From: Jimgerdemannia flammicorona | Taxonomy: Eukaryota > Mucoromycota > Endogonomycetes > Endogonales > Endogonaceae | NCBI GenBank assembly: GCA_003990745.1 | Contig: RBNI01001413.1 | Coordinates: forward strand, 1 to 22,583 | Reading direction: 5' to 3' | Length of the DNA: 22,583 bases | In this document: positions 9,171 through 19,000 of the stretch, one piece after another | Layout of the letters: each line of letters starts with the position of its first letter | Position numbering within the stretch: position 1 is the first letter of the stretch | Program-made: the position numbers and the translations under genes | Notes under the pieces: model-generated | The model's database searches: none | The model's input: only the letters and a program-made list of their open reading frames with translations | Told to the model about the DNA's origin: nothing

Positions 9171-10629
9171 TGGGAGAATAAGTTATGGTGTCATTTTTTG
9201 TTTTTTGTTTTTTTTTTTGTTTTTTTGTCCTCGCGCACGGGTGGAAAATTTACCTTTTCCGGGAATGCTCTCCTGAAGGTTGACCATACCGATAAGGGGT
9301 CCGGCGCTATGGCCCCTGTGGGTTGTGTTTCAAGAGTTTGATGGAATAGAATCGAATTAGGTTGTACACAAGGGCGGCTCCAGAAAGAAACAGCAAGGCC
9401 AGTCAAACAGAAAGCGCAACCCCACATACCAATCCCCGATCGGATGTGAATACACCGTGCCTGTGATCCCCTTTTCATTAATTCTCTCCAAGCTCGATGC
9501 CAAAATCTCATTTCCCGTCCTCTCAACCTTGATCTCCTCTTTCACGATGTCTTGCATGACGTTGGCATATGAGCGCAATCCCTCGTGGATTCCTTCCGGG
9601 ACCTCGTCCTCGCCATCGCGGAGCACGTAGCCGAGGTGCTGCGTGTCGGTGGCGAGGCCATACGCGACAACACCGACGTCGCACCAGAGGATGTCGCCGG
9701 GGAGGATAACGCGCACGGTACCCTCGGCCTCATTGGGCTTGGTGGAGTCATCACCGCGGCGGAAGACGTCGACGATGGGTTGGAACCATGTCGTCATGTT
9801 TTGAGCTTGGATGCGTTCGCGGAACCACCAGACCACGTCCTGGAGCGGGATACAGTGGGTGGAGATGAGGTCAGATTATGGTAGATGCACGAAGTAGAGC
9901 TAATTTATGTTGTAATCGTAGGTTATGTTCTCATACCTCTGTGGTGGTGACATGGGGGACAATCACATCGTCAGAGAAGGCCTCGGTGATCATGGCATGC
10001 ACGGTCTCCATCACCTCCTTGTACGGTTGAATCATTGCTTTGACGCGAGTCTCAATAAGCTCGACGGCCAAACGAGGCTCACGCGTGACTTTAGCAAGGT
10101 TATGTTCGCCAAGAGCGAGCTCAATGGCCTCGCGCTCCCCGGCGTGCAAGCCGTCTGCGAAGGCAATATCGCTGTCGATGTTGAGGACGATGGTTTTTGG
10201 ATTGGCGGCGTCGACGGCACTACGGAGGTCTGACCATATCTGATCGGTATTGTCGACCAGGGTGTGGACCCTCACGGTGGTGGACTGTTGCAAAAGGCCC
10301 CAGAGACGTTTTTGCGTTACGCGCTCGAAGATCTGGAGGGTACGGCGGCGGGCGGCGAAGGTGGTGGCAGGCTTGAGACTCCAGAAAACGGTGTCCCCGG
10401 CATACTCGCGCTGTGAGACGATCCACAGATCGATGTTGTACTTATTGAGGAGGGCAGGGATGACATTGTTGATGCGTTCTTGACGCCAAGCGTCCTGTAT
10501 CTTAGCCTGCTGGCGGAGGGAAGGAAGGCGGTGGTACTTTGGGACGGGAAGTTGGACGGAGAGGACAAGGGTGGCGAAGATGATGACGAAAAAGAGGGAG
10601 GTAAGGCGAAGCCGTGTTGTTTGCGACAT
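8915..10629 (-). CDS. Secreted M24-family metallopeptidase, Xaa-Pro aminopeptidase-like
   Basis: Four exons on the minus strand, 9937-10629, 9430-9839, 9254-9315 and 8915-9129, join in frame to 459 aa. Residues about 7-26 (RLRLTSLFFVIIFATLVLSV) form a signal peptide or signal anchor, so the protein probably acts in the secretory pathway or outside the cell. An N-terminal creatinase-like domain precedes the pita-bread M24 domain. Likely metal ligands are D285 and D296 (spacing 11, in DVGVVAYGLATD), H370 (GHSAGP), E402 (SVEL) and E423 (LEED), the D-D-H-E-E pattern of M24 peptidases. Such enzymes remove N-terminal residues preceding proline using two metal ions. Exon 3 is only 62 nt and carries the His. 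Intron 3 (9130-9253) is odd: 39 A residues directly precede its acceptor G. The exact peptidase subfamily is not certain. Confidence 0.9.
9130..9253 (-). other. Intron 3 of the M24 gene, acceptor preceded by A39
   Basis: On the coding strand the intron begins GTAAAT at 9253 and ends with 39 consecutive A residues (9169-9131) followed by G at 9130. Exon 4 then starts GCGACC and keeps the frame through GKGDLKVIPN. There is no pyrimidine tract next to the AG. The nearest pyrimidine-rich patch and branch-like sequence (ATAACTTATTCTCC) lie upstream of the A run. A second, interrupted A-rich stretch lies nearer the donor (9194-9226). Confidence 0.8.
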
Positions 10630-11855
10630 TGCTGGATGGTGGAATGGTTGACAGCAAGGGACTTGTAACTATGTAGGAGGCGCGGCGTTCGTTATACTGC
10701 GGAACAAAGCTTTGGGGAGCAGTCACCCAAACAACGCCTCCTCTACCCCCAACTTTCCCTCAATCTCAACCTCAACCCTCCCCCTTCCCCAACCCTCCTC
10801 CTCGTCCATCCAATCCACATCCTGCATGTATATTGCATTGCACGTTGCCATACATGATTGTCTGTGCGATATCTCAAGTAGAAATACCTTTCACATCCAT
10901 CTCCGTGCTCGCGGCCCCCCCCATGGCGTTGGCCTGCGATTCATGGACCAAGCCTAACGGAGAGAAACATAATTACGCAACTTGTACATACGTACAACCC
11001 TTTTTGGTCGCAATGAGAAAAATAGAAGGGAATCGAAGGAGTCATAATTGCGAAATACTTCTTGCTGGACCCACCAGTTCGGATCATCGGAATGATCGGA
11101 TCATTCACAAATGGGCTGAAGGTTTTGTACTCCGCGAATTCCCGAACACAATGCGATTTCTGCCTTTTTTTTTTTCTTTCTATGGGGTTTCCTGCGCCCC
11201 CTTCCTATTTTTTTTTTCTTTTTTTCCTCCCTCTCTGAACCCCTCATTATTAGAAAACCCAATACCCTACCTGCCTCATGAACATCAACGATATTCACAT
11301 GATATACAACTCACGAATCAAAGGCCATTTCATGGATTGCATATACAATCTTTCATTAATAAAGTTTGTCCGACATCGGATGTTTGATCATTTGAACAGA
11401 AAACTCCAACACTCATATGGGAGGCCAGTCAGACCACATCAAGCTGCCAAAAAGAAATACGCCCCCATAACACAACAATAACGGGAGAAAAAAGGCATGC
11501 ATTTGGAGCCAGAGCGAATTGTGTACAGAAATGTGAAGATGGGCATGACGCACGAGGCGAAGTTCCGGGGAAAGCATAGAAAGAACGTATTTTACATGTA
11601 AATGAGGGTGGATAGGTACAAGACCAAAGTCAGTATATAGGTGTGGGGAAGCAGATGACACGATCGTACTCTATGTAGACTCATAAAAACAGGGCACTAT
11701 GTTACAATGCTATGCAAAGATGCTGGCAAACAAAAACTTTTTGGTTCTTCTCTACAACGAGACGCTCCGCAACGGAAGGCTCGGGTGCTTTTAGTTCTCG
11801 AGGAACGCAAAGGTCTATAAGGAAAGAGCAATGCAAAAATAGAGTCTTTTTGTTC
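10630..11855. other. Intergenic region between the M24 and Ecl1-type genes
   Basis: Both flanking genes run on the minus strand, so this interval holds the M24 promoter and the 3' end of the Ecl1-type gene. The plus strand is C/T-rich at 10738-10810, which is A/G-rich in the direction of M24 transcription. A perfect 15-bp dyad, AATGATCGGATCATT, sits at 11091-11105. The 184-codon plus-strand frame at 10833-11387 starts with TTG, contains poly-Phe and is not called. No RNA gene was recognised. Confidence 0.5.
11091..11105. repeat. Perfect 15-bp dyad AATGATCGGATCATT
   Basis: The seven bases on each side of the central G are exact reverse complements. A partial copy, GGATCATCGG, lies immediately upstream at 11081-11090. 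It could be a binding site for a dimeric factor about 460 bases upstream of the M24 start, or a chance palindrome. Confidence 0.35.
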
Positions 11856-12347
11856 TTATATCAACACTCCGCGAACGCCATCGAAGCAGTCGTCGTCCGA
11901 GTCGACGCGAGTGTCGTGCTTATAGTATCCGAGTGAGTCCTTGGATTGTTCTGCCTCGGGGAGTTGGTAGGGAGTGACTAGGGAGAGGGTGCTGCGGTTG
12001 GCATAGGGGCGGAGGGAGCGGTTCCGGTAGAGGGAGGTAGGGAAGGAAGCGGATCGTCTCCGGTGAAGGGTGAGCTGGAGAGTGCCCTTAGCGGAGCCAC
12101 CGTGGGTGCTGGTGTAAGGGAGATACTCCTTGGCCGCCTCTTTAGCGTGGCAGGTCGAGGAGCAGTAGGTGAGGCCCTGCGAAGGGGGGGGGGGAGGGGG
12201 GGGGATTATGTGTGAGACCATGTTTATTGGTTTCCGCGAAAGTAGAGAGAAACAGCTCATGGCTAAGCAAATAGCGCGGAACTTGTGTGGCAAACTTACG
12301 TCTTGGACAAGACGCTTCTCGCAGAACAGGCAGATACCGAGATCCAT
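11856..12347 (-). CDS. Ecl1-family small zinc protein (lifespan regulatory factor-like)
   Basis: Two minus-strand exons, 12300-12347 and 11856-12176, encode 122 aa. The N-terminus is MDLGICLFCEKRL, then after the junction LTYCSSTCHAKEA, giving C6-x2-C9-x11-C21-x3-C25. This layout (two cysteine pairs within the first 26 residues, YCS before the second) is the hallmark of the fungal Ecl1 lifespan-factor family. Family members in fission yeast are small stress- and starvation-induced proteins that extend chronological lifespan. The rest is basic and Ser/Arg-rich, ends in an acidic patch (DSDDDCFDG) and has no other domain. The intron 12177-12299 is 123 nt and free of stops, so a retained-intron form would stay in frame. 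A TATAAAA lies at 12494-12500 on the same strand. Family assignment is by motif only. Confidence 0.8.
   Translation of the reverse strand: MDLGICLFCEKRLVQDVSLPHKFRAICLAMSCFSLLSRKPINMVSHIIPPPPPPPSQGLTYCSSTCHAKEAAKEYLPYTSTHGGSAKGTLQLTLHRRRSASFPTSLYRNRSLRPYANRSTLSLVTPYQLPEAEQSKDSLGYYKHDTRVDSDDDCFDGVRGVLI
12177..12299 (-). other. Stop-free 3n intron of the Ecl1-type gene with C-only polypyrimidine tract
   Basis: The intron starts GTAAGT at 12299 and ends TTCGCAG at 12177. Its last part on the coding strand is almost pure C (plus strand 12184-12204 is G11-A-G9 or close to it). Its length is 41 codons with no stop in the reading frame. Retention would insert a Pro-rich segment between the two cysteine pairs. 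Confidence 0.8.
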
Positions 12348-12493
12348 TTATTGTAGTGGCAGGTGGATTTTAAAAGTCGGTGTTGTTGAGTGCGGAAGAG
12401 TGCGACGAAGACGGAAGCACTGCCGACAAGTAAATCCAAGCTCGAAGGTCTGGGCGAGGATAGGGTACTAAGCAAATTGCCCCTCGATGGGCC

Positions 12494-12500
12494 TTTTATA
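12494..12500 (-). promoter_or_regulatory. TATA box of the Ecl1-type gene
   Basis: The minus strand reads CGTATAAAAGGC, a strong TATA match, 147 bases upstream of the ATG at 12347. A transcription start about 30 bases downstream would give a 5' leader of roughly 115-120 bases. A TATA-driven promoter suits an inducible stress gene, though that is inference. Confidence 0.6.
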
Positions 12501-14290
12501 CGTTTTCGGGTACAGTGCAATAATAATTATACCGCCCCATGATTGGCCTAACCATACTTCGGTGCGCATGCCACTTTCGCACCATTTCTCTGGGGAAGAG
12601 GTCACCAGTTCTCACCAATCCGACCTGTGCATATGCAGAGATCGCCCCGCTGGAGGTCCGTGATTTTCTGTGTGAAAAAGCTAGCTACAGGACAGGCTCG
12701 AAAGCGGAAACCTAATGGAGGCCCCGCGTCAAAAAGGAAATCCTGTCTGTGCCTGCAGTGCTCCTTTGTCAATCAAGCGGACGGGACGAGGGTCAGAAGA
12801 CTGTCATGGTCTTGCACACCTTCGTCGGGGTACTGGATTAATGGATAGGCCGATCTATGAAAAAGGCATGCAGCTCGTTGACCTGGCCGAGATTCAAGTT
12901 TAGTGTTTGGCGGAGCTTATTCGGGCAATGCATAGGCCAAGGAGATCCGCTGCCTAAGCAACATGGTCTTTGGGTTACTAAGATCGACAGCTTTGATCAG
13001 GTAGCCAGTTTGACAGGCCCCGAGCAGAATCAAACGACGGGGGAATCCCTCGGGCCCCACAAAAGAACTATCTCACGAGAATACCAAAATGGCGTGTTTG
13101 GGGGAACTTGGATTTCGCCGCTACCGTCTGAGCAATCCCATGCTTGAACTCACGAAGAGTTCTCTATCACTCTATTAATGGCAGCGAATCGAGGTTACCA
13201 TAATGAGTTCACAATCTCCGTTGCTGCGCCATGTAATAGGTTCGCTTGGTGAGGCGGGGCCTCGTACAAGAAATAGGGTACGGGGCACGAAACAAAACGC
13301 CGGCTTTCGGGTTGGCTTCGGGTACCACGGCCCAGGGACAGCCCTCATGTAGTCGACCCGAAAACGGGACGATGGCACACACAAGCTCGTCCACGCGGCT
13401 CCAGGAAACCATGGATCGAGATCACGCTGCGATCACATAGCTACTTTGTGTTCTTGTCGCCATATCTATCGTATGCGGCTGGGTATTCAACTATCTGGGC
13501 GGAGAAAGTATGGTGATATCATTTTCCGATCCGCCCCGCGCCTGGCTTTCACGCTAGCGGATTTCGTTCACGGTACCTGATAACTCAGAGCGCACTGCCA
13601 GTTTATCTACCGTACTCTGGTGAATCTTCCCGGATCGGATAATGACTATGCCCAAGACCATTCTGCATAGCAAACACCGTGGGAACTTCTGCGTGCAGCG
13701 TAGGCGCGCTGTGGCGTCAACATGAAGGCCCCTGGAAATTCTATGTCAACATTCCACAAACCATTCGCGAACGCCATACAGTACATGGGCCATTACGTCG
13801 ATGTTGATTTGCCAAATGTAATATCTAGAGGTTACTATATTTTCAAAATTTGGTGCTTGTGTCGAAAAAGACCCGCAATTATCGTTATTATACTCTGGAT
13901 GTTAACGGTCCGCTAGTTTGTTTGGCCGTACACAAACATCGGGAATTTTTCTCCTGTCAAGTTGCGATCTCAATGTTTAAAGTGTAAAAAAAAAGCACAA
14001 ACAAGATTTCCCCAGTGTCCTGTATTAGGCACGCCCCTCGTACTCTTTATTGCCATGTGGCTTCCTGGTCCTTCGTAAAGAGGCTGGACGGCAATGATTA
14101 TCAAAAAAAATATGATTATCGATTGGCCACATTAATAAACAAAAGTCCGTCTCGAGCAAGCGTCGGTTTCGTCATTGACAATTCGCATATATCAGGTTTC
14201 TGTAATGTATATATACATTGCAGTACGATTTACCGGAGCAGACCGTGATGAAAGGTTTGTCAAATCGAAGAATCCCACCGACCCCACTAA

Positions 14291-14338
14291 CCCCACAGGA
14301 CCCTACCCACAGGACCCTACCCCACAGGACCCTACCCC
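14291..14338. repeat. Tandem repeat of about 16 bp, CCCCACAGGACCCTAC
   Basis: Three consecutive near-identical copies with a period of 14-16 bases, all C-rich on the plus strand. It looks like a small minisatellite in intergenic DNA. Confidence 0.7.
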
Positions 14339-15070
14339 AACCTTATGACCATCATCGTTTTTACAGTTAAGCTTCTTTTGTGTCCTGAGACTGTCGATGA
14401 AGTGCATGCATACAGTGTGTTTATTCATTTGCCCCCCGCCACAACATTTTCTTGCGCTCCTCTTCCAATCCGATGGTAACGTTCCAAGGCTTTCTATCTG
14501 AGATTCAATTATAGATCATCTCTGAGATGTAAGAAATTCCATCTCCATTTTTTTTTTTGAGGTCGGATTGAATCGCAGCCTCCCTTCCGTCCTTTCCAGA
14601 CGGTATATACGTGGTAGGCTTGATTGTAGGCCCTAACGGTCTTCCCCACTTGGATTTCGTCATTATTACCACGGTCGACCAATACGTCCCGTGTTATATT
14701 ATTTTGTTCATGTGGCTCCCCGGCAGAATTCCGGTTTCTGCCTCGGGACCGCCATACGACCCCTGCTCAGACGAATCCATGGCGTTTTTATTGTAAAGAT
14801 TTGCAAAAAAAAAAATTTACAACCCGCTACCAAAACTCCCTCGCAGCCAAGAGAACTGTGTACGAATGAGAGCACTTCAAAACGAGGTCGAAACCATATT
14901 GGAACGTGAATTAAGTTTTGTAGGGCGTATTGTTTTGCCGGTGATGATTTCAAGGCATTTTTTCAAAGATGTTGCAGTCGCAAAAATGCCTATCCGGCTT
15001 TCGTCATTCGTGCCAATCAAGACTGAAAACCTATCTGCGTGACTCTTGTGGTGCTTGCGATTGTCGAATC

Positions 15071-15128
15071 GGCATGCCGTGGGGAGATGACCCATAAATT
15101 GGCATGCCGGGAGAGATGATCCATAAAT
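15071..15128. repeat. Direct repeat, two 28-30 bp units each with GGCATGCC
   Basis: Unit one (15071-15100) and unit two (15101-15128) both run GGCATGCCG, then GAGATGA, then CCATAAAT. Each unit contains the palindrome GGCATGCC and differs at only a few positions. The spacing of 30 bases places the palindromes about three helical turns apart, so a protein-binding role is possible but unproven. Confidence 0.65.
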
Positions 15129-15359
15129 CAGCACTAATAAACCATGACGACTTTGTATTTTAATGGGGCAATTGCCCGTAAAATTGAAGGAATGTAACCA
15201 CATCTTGCGCCAATTTTAATACGCTTTTTTTTTTTTGGGCAGGAGATACTACAAATGCAAAAGTATTTAGACAGAAATCCAAATTGGAACTTGATAGGTT
15301 TCGGAAATTCAAGTTACCCATTTGGGAGTCACAGATGCACCACGAAAAATATTCTGCAA

Positions 15360-15366
15360 TATAAAA
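15360..15366 (+). promoter_or_regulatory. TATAAAA element upstream of a short open frame
   Basis: A TATAAAAGGC string lies 53 bases before the ATG of the 46-codon frame at 15419. It is a good core-promoter match in otherwise unassigned DNA, but no other promoter feature was found. Confidence 0.3.
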
Positions 15367-15418
15367 GGCAGAATTTAGAACTAAACCGACCTATTGTTAG
15401 TCAGCTTAATCATTCAAC

Positions 15419-15559
15419 ATGTCTAGTGTTACATTGGCAATGTTGGCCATTGTCACTTGCAAGCTCTCGCGGTGCAATCACTCACTAATCTTGGCATTCC
15501 GGCGGCAAATGTTTATCAGCGTCATTCAGTTCGCAGCATCCACTGCCGAAACGGCATAG
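15419..15559 (+). CDS. Small ORF, 46 aa, uncertain
   Basis: The frame starts ATG at 15419 with a mildly hydrophobic N-terminus (MSSVTLAMLAIVT) and ends TAG at 15557-15559. A TATAAAA lies 53 bases upstream and A49 begins 26 bases after the stop. An overlapping frame in another register (TTG at 15457) also looks protein-like for about 40 codons before running into the A tract. I recognise neither. This may be a short peptide gene, a non-coding transcript or chance. Confidence 0.15.
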   Translation: MSSVTLAMLAIVTCKLSRCNHSLILAFRRQMFISVIQFAASTAETA

Positions 15560-15582
15560 ATGAGAATACTCCCGCGGGATGC

Positions 15583-15585
<3 letters not shown>

Positions 15586-15634
<49 letters not shown>
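15586..15634 (+). repeat. A49 homopolymer
   Basis: This is the longest A run in the window. No flanking target-site duplication could be found, so a retroposed tail is possible but not shown. Confidence 0.85.
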
Positions 15635-15635
<1 letters not shown>

Positions 15636-15929
15636 ATCGGCAAACGCTCATTCGTCGTGGATGAACAAAAAGAAACAAACCTTCACCTGGTTATGGGCCG
15701 ATTTGATAAATTGGCAGCCTGAGGTCCCCAGTATCTCGCTGTGACGTGAGGGCCGCCCAGACAATGGTCCAATGGCTCAGATGATGATACCAGATGATAT
15801 GACTGAGATATTAACTGTATTTTGATTTTAAATTTTTAGTAATATATATTTAGAAGAGATTTATTGAATTTAAATAATATCTTATAATTTGAAATTATAG
15901 GTTAATAAGTTCTGGTAACTAAAGAAAAG

Positions 15930-15946
15930 TTCGGATATGATCCGAA
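15930..15946. repeat. Dyad TTCGGAT-ATG-ATCCGAA upstream of UTP13
   Basis: Seven-base perfect arms are separated by three bases, 142 bases before the UTP13 start codon. The GC-bearing dyad stands at the right end of an AT-rich patch. It could be an operator-like site or a hairpin. Confidence 0.35.
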
Positions 15947-16087
15947 TTGTGACTACGCATTAAGCGGCTTAGCCACCATGTGGCGTCAGAGGACGTAGAA
16001 TGAAAAATGTTTTTGTAAACCACCACAGTTGTGTTTTCAAACATTTCGACATCCGCCAACACTTTGAGATAAGGCGAAAAACCAGCA

Positions 16088-19000
16088 ATGGCACCAGCAC
16101 CTTCAGGAAAAATTCAGTTGAAAACCACGTAAGTTGACGGTTCCTTCTTAGCACATGACAAGGAGGCGACGAAAATTCTGACACAACTCTCGCAGGTTCA
16201 CATCTACGCAAACGATCGAGTCTATATACACTGGCGGTAAGGCTACCTTCTCACCAGACGAGAAATGGTTAATTACGATAGTGGGAGAGGATATTGACAT
16301 CACAGAGGTGGACACTGGGAAGAAGGTCTACCGGTTAAAAGGGGTATGGAGAGTCAATAGTTTTTAGTGATATTCCTACCGTTCGGATCAGAAGGAGGCT
16401 TAGTACCATTTCTGTCCTTTTTGTGTATTTTTTTATTTTTTATTTTTTATTTTTTAATTCAGGATACTGAGATGATTACCACATTCGCCATCAAACCCGA
16501 CGGCCGTTACCTCGTCAGCGCGTCACGTTCATTAGTGATGCGAACTTGGGACCTCTCCACCGGCCAGATGGTGAGGAGCTACAAAGCTCACGAAGCGCCG
16601 ATTATCGTAATGGACGCTGACCGTACATCGACGCTGGTGGCCACGGGTTCGGCAGATAGTACGGTTAAGGTATGGGATGTTGACAAGGGATATTGCACAC
16701 ACAATTTCAAAGGTCACGGCGGTGTTGTTAGTGCAATCAAATTCCATCCGGATAAGCACAAGTGGATATTAGTGTCTGGGGCGGATGATTGCCAGGTTCG
16801 GGTATGGGATTTAATGAAGAGGAGGTAGGTTACAGTCAATATATCGCTGGTTCCTACATACCCTGAAGAAATATCACCAACATATCTTAAAAATTTGCAT
16901 TTGCAGCTGCATAGCCGTCTTGGAGAGCCATGTGTCGGTGATCCGCGGTCTCGATTTCTCTCATGACGGCTGGCATCTAATTTCGGGCTCGCGCGACAGA
17001 GTGGTAAATGTATGGGATTTAAAACAGAAGAAGCTACTGCGCACATTCCCGATTTACGAGGTTAGTTTTACATCTTCAATTTCATTGGATCCTTGCCACG
17101 CTAAGCTTTGCATTCAAATGGTACATATAATGGCTAACGTTGAGATAACTTATTATGAAATAACCCCTTCAGACGATAGAAACGGTTGGTTTATTAGTTC
17201 CCGAAACACAAATGGAGGGCGATAAGAAACCCGGAAGAGAGCTATTTTACACCGGCGGTGATAAAGGTATGTGGTTAAACGGCTGGCTTTAGTCTGAAGG
17301 GTGCCAAGATTTTGGTAGTTGGACCATCGCAATTTTTATGCATTCCAACGTTAAAATATATATTGGACACTATTTTATACCACTTCTCGATCGTGCATTA
17401 GGCGTGATTCGGGTATGGGATTTGGCGAATGGTGAGCTTGTCAAAGAACAAACACAAGAAAAAAACAGCAAACACGCGATCTCGGATATAATGTATGTGA
17501 TGTATGTCTTGATTCTGGCTGATTGTAATTCTATTAATTGTATGTTCGCGCTTCTGAGACACTATCCAATGCCACAATCCAAATGACCTTTTCCAATACA
17601 GATATGCCAAAAAATCAAACCGCCTCGCGGCCGTCACAAGCGACCAAAACATCCTCATCTACGACATCCTCTCAGGCCTGCGTCGCATAAAACAAATCGT
17701 GGGTTACAACGACGAGGTTATTGACGTTGCCTATTTGGGCGAAACCGAAGATCACCTTGCCGTCGCGACGAACAGCGAACAGATTCGCGTCTTCAACATC
17801 AAGAGCTTTGATTGCGATATCATCTACGGCCACACCGATATCGTCCTCTGTCTCGGCCGTTCCCGCGATGGCCTCGTCTTTGTTTCGGGGTCGAAAGACA
17901 ACACCGCTCGCATCTGGGCCGTGAATACAGATCATTCTGACTTGGACGCTCGTTATCGATGCGCGGGTATTTGCGTCGGCCACACTGAGGCCGTGGGTGC
18001 TGTGGCGATGTCTCAGAAGACGACAGACTTTGTGATTACCGGTAGCCAAGACCGGACGATCAAATGTTGGGATTTATCCAAGCTTGATCTTTCTGGCCCA
18101 ACATCCGACGAGGAGCCGGCGAAACCGAAATCCATGTACACGATTATAGCCCACGATAAGGACATCAACTCGATCTGCGTGGCGCCTAACGACAAGTTTT
18201 TGGCGACCGGGTCGCAAGATAAGACAGCCAAGGTGTGGAACGTCGAGACTGGCACGTTACTAGGTACTTGTAATGGGCATAAACGCGGCGTGTGGTGCGT
18301 GCAGTTCTCGCCAGTGGATCAAGTGTTGGCGACGAGTTCGGGGGATAAGACAATTAAGATCTGGAGTTTGAAGGACTTTTCGTGTTTGAAGGTGAATGAA
18401 GCGGCTTTATTGCATGATATTGTTTTTTTTTTTTTTTTTTTTTTTTTGACTAAACTGAAGTCTCGCCGTTATTGTATCGTATCGTATCGTAGTAAACCGC
18501 TTTGGCCCTCTCACCTACTTTATACCTCTAACTACCATGTCGGTCTTCATCACAGACATTCGAAGGCCACACCAACTCGATCCTCAAAGTTGCGTTCCTT
18601 ACGTCAGGCATGCAGCTCGTCTCCTCGGGCTCCGACGGCCTCGTCAAGCTGTGGACGATCAAGACTACCGAGTGCGTCACCACACTCGATAACCACACGG
18701 AAAAGATTTGGGGCTTGGCTGTACGGCATGATGAGCGTGTGGTGGTGTCGGGCGGGGCGGATTCGATGATCAATTTTTGGGAGGATCAAACGGAGGAGGA
18801 GATGGAGAAGGAGGCGTTGGAGAAGGAAGAATTAATTCTGAAGCATGTATTTGATGTCTTGTAGCCATCTGTCTTCCAGCTATCTGTCTTCCAGAGAATA
18901 TCACACACGGTAAAGCTTTGACGATAACTTACTCTTCATCATTTCTCTTTTTTACAGGGAACAAGACCTCCAGAACTATCTTCGCAAAAAAGACTATCAC

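Larger units (their letters stand above)
12501..16087. other. Gene-poor 3.6 kb interval between the Ecl1-type and UTP13 genes
   Basis: The flanking genes diverge, so both promoters lie here. Open frames are all under 100 codons and several start with TTG or GTG rather than ATG. None has a recognisable domain. Simple repeats present are a CCCCACAGGACCCTAC tandem at 14291-14338, a 30-bp repeat with GGCATGCC at 15071-15128, A49 at 15586-15634 and an AT-rich, CpG-free patch at about 15810-15925. A TATAAAA followed by a 46-codon frame is listed separately. No RNA gene was recognised. Confidence 0.5.

Noticed and set aside
10833..11387. 184-codon plus-strand open frame
   Set aside because: It starts with TTG, contains poly-Phe from T runs and overlaps the expected M24 promoter. 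No recognisable family.
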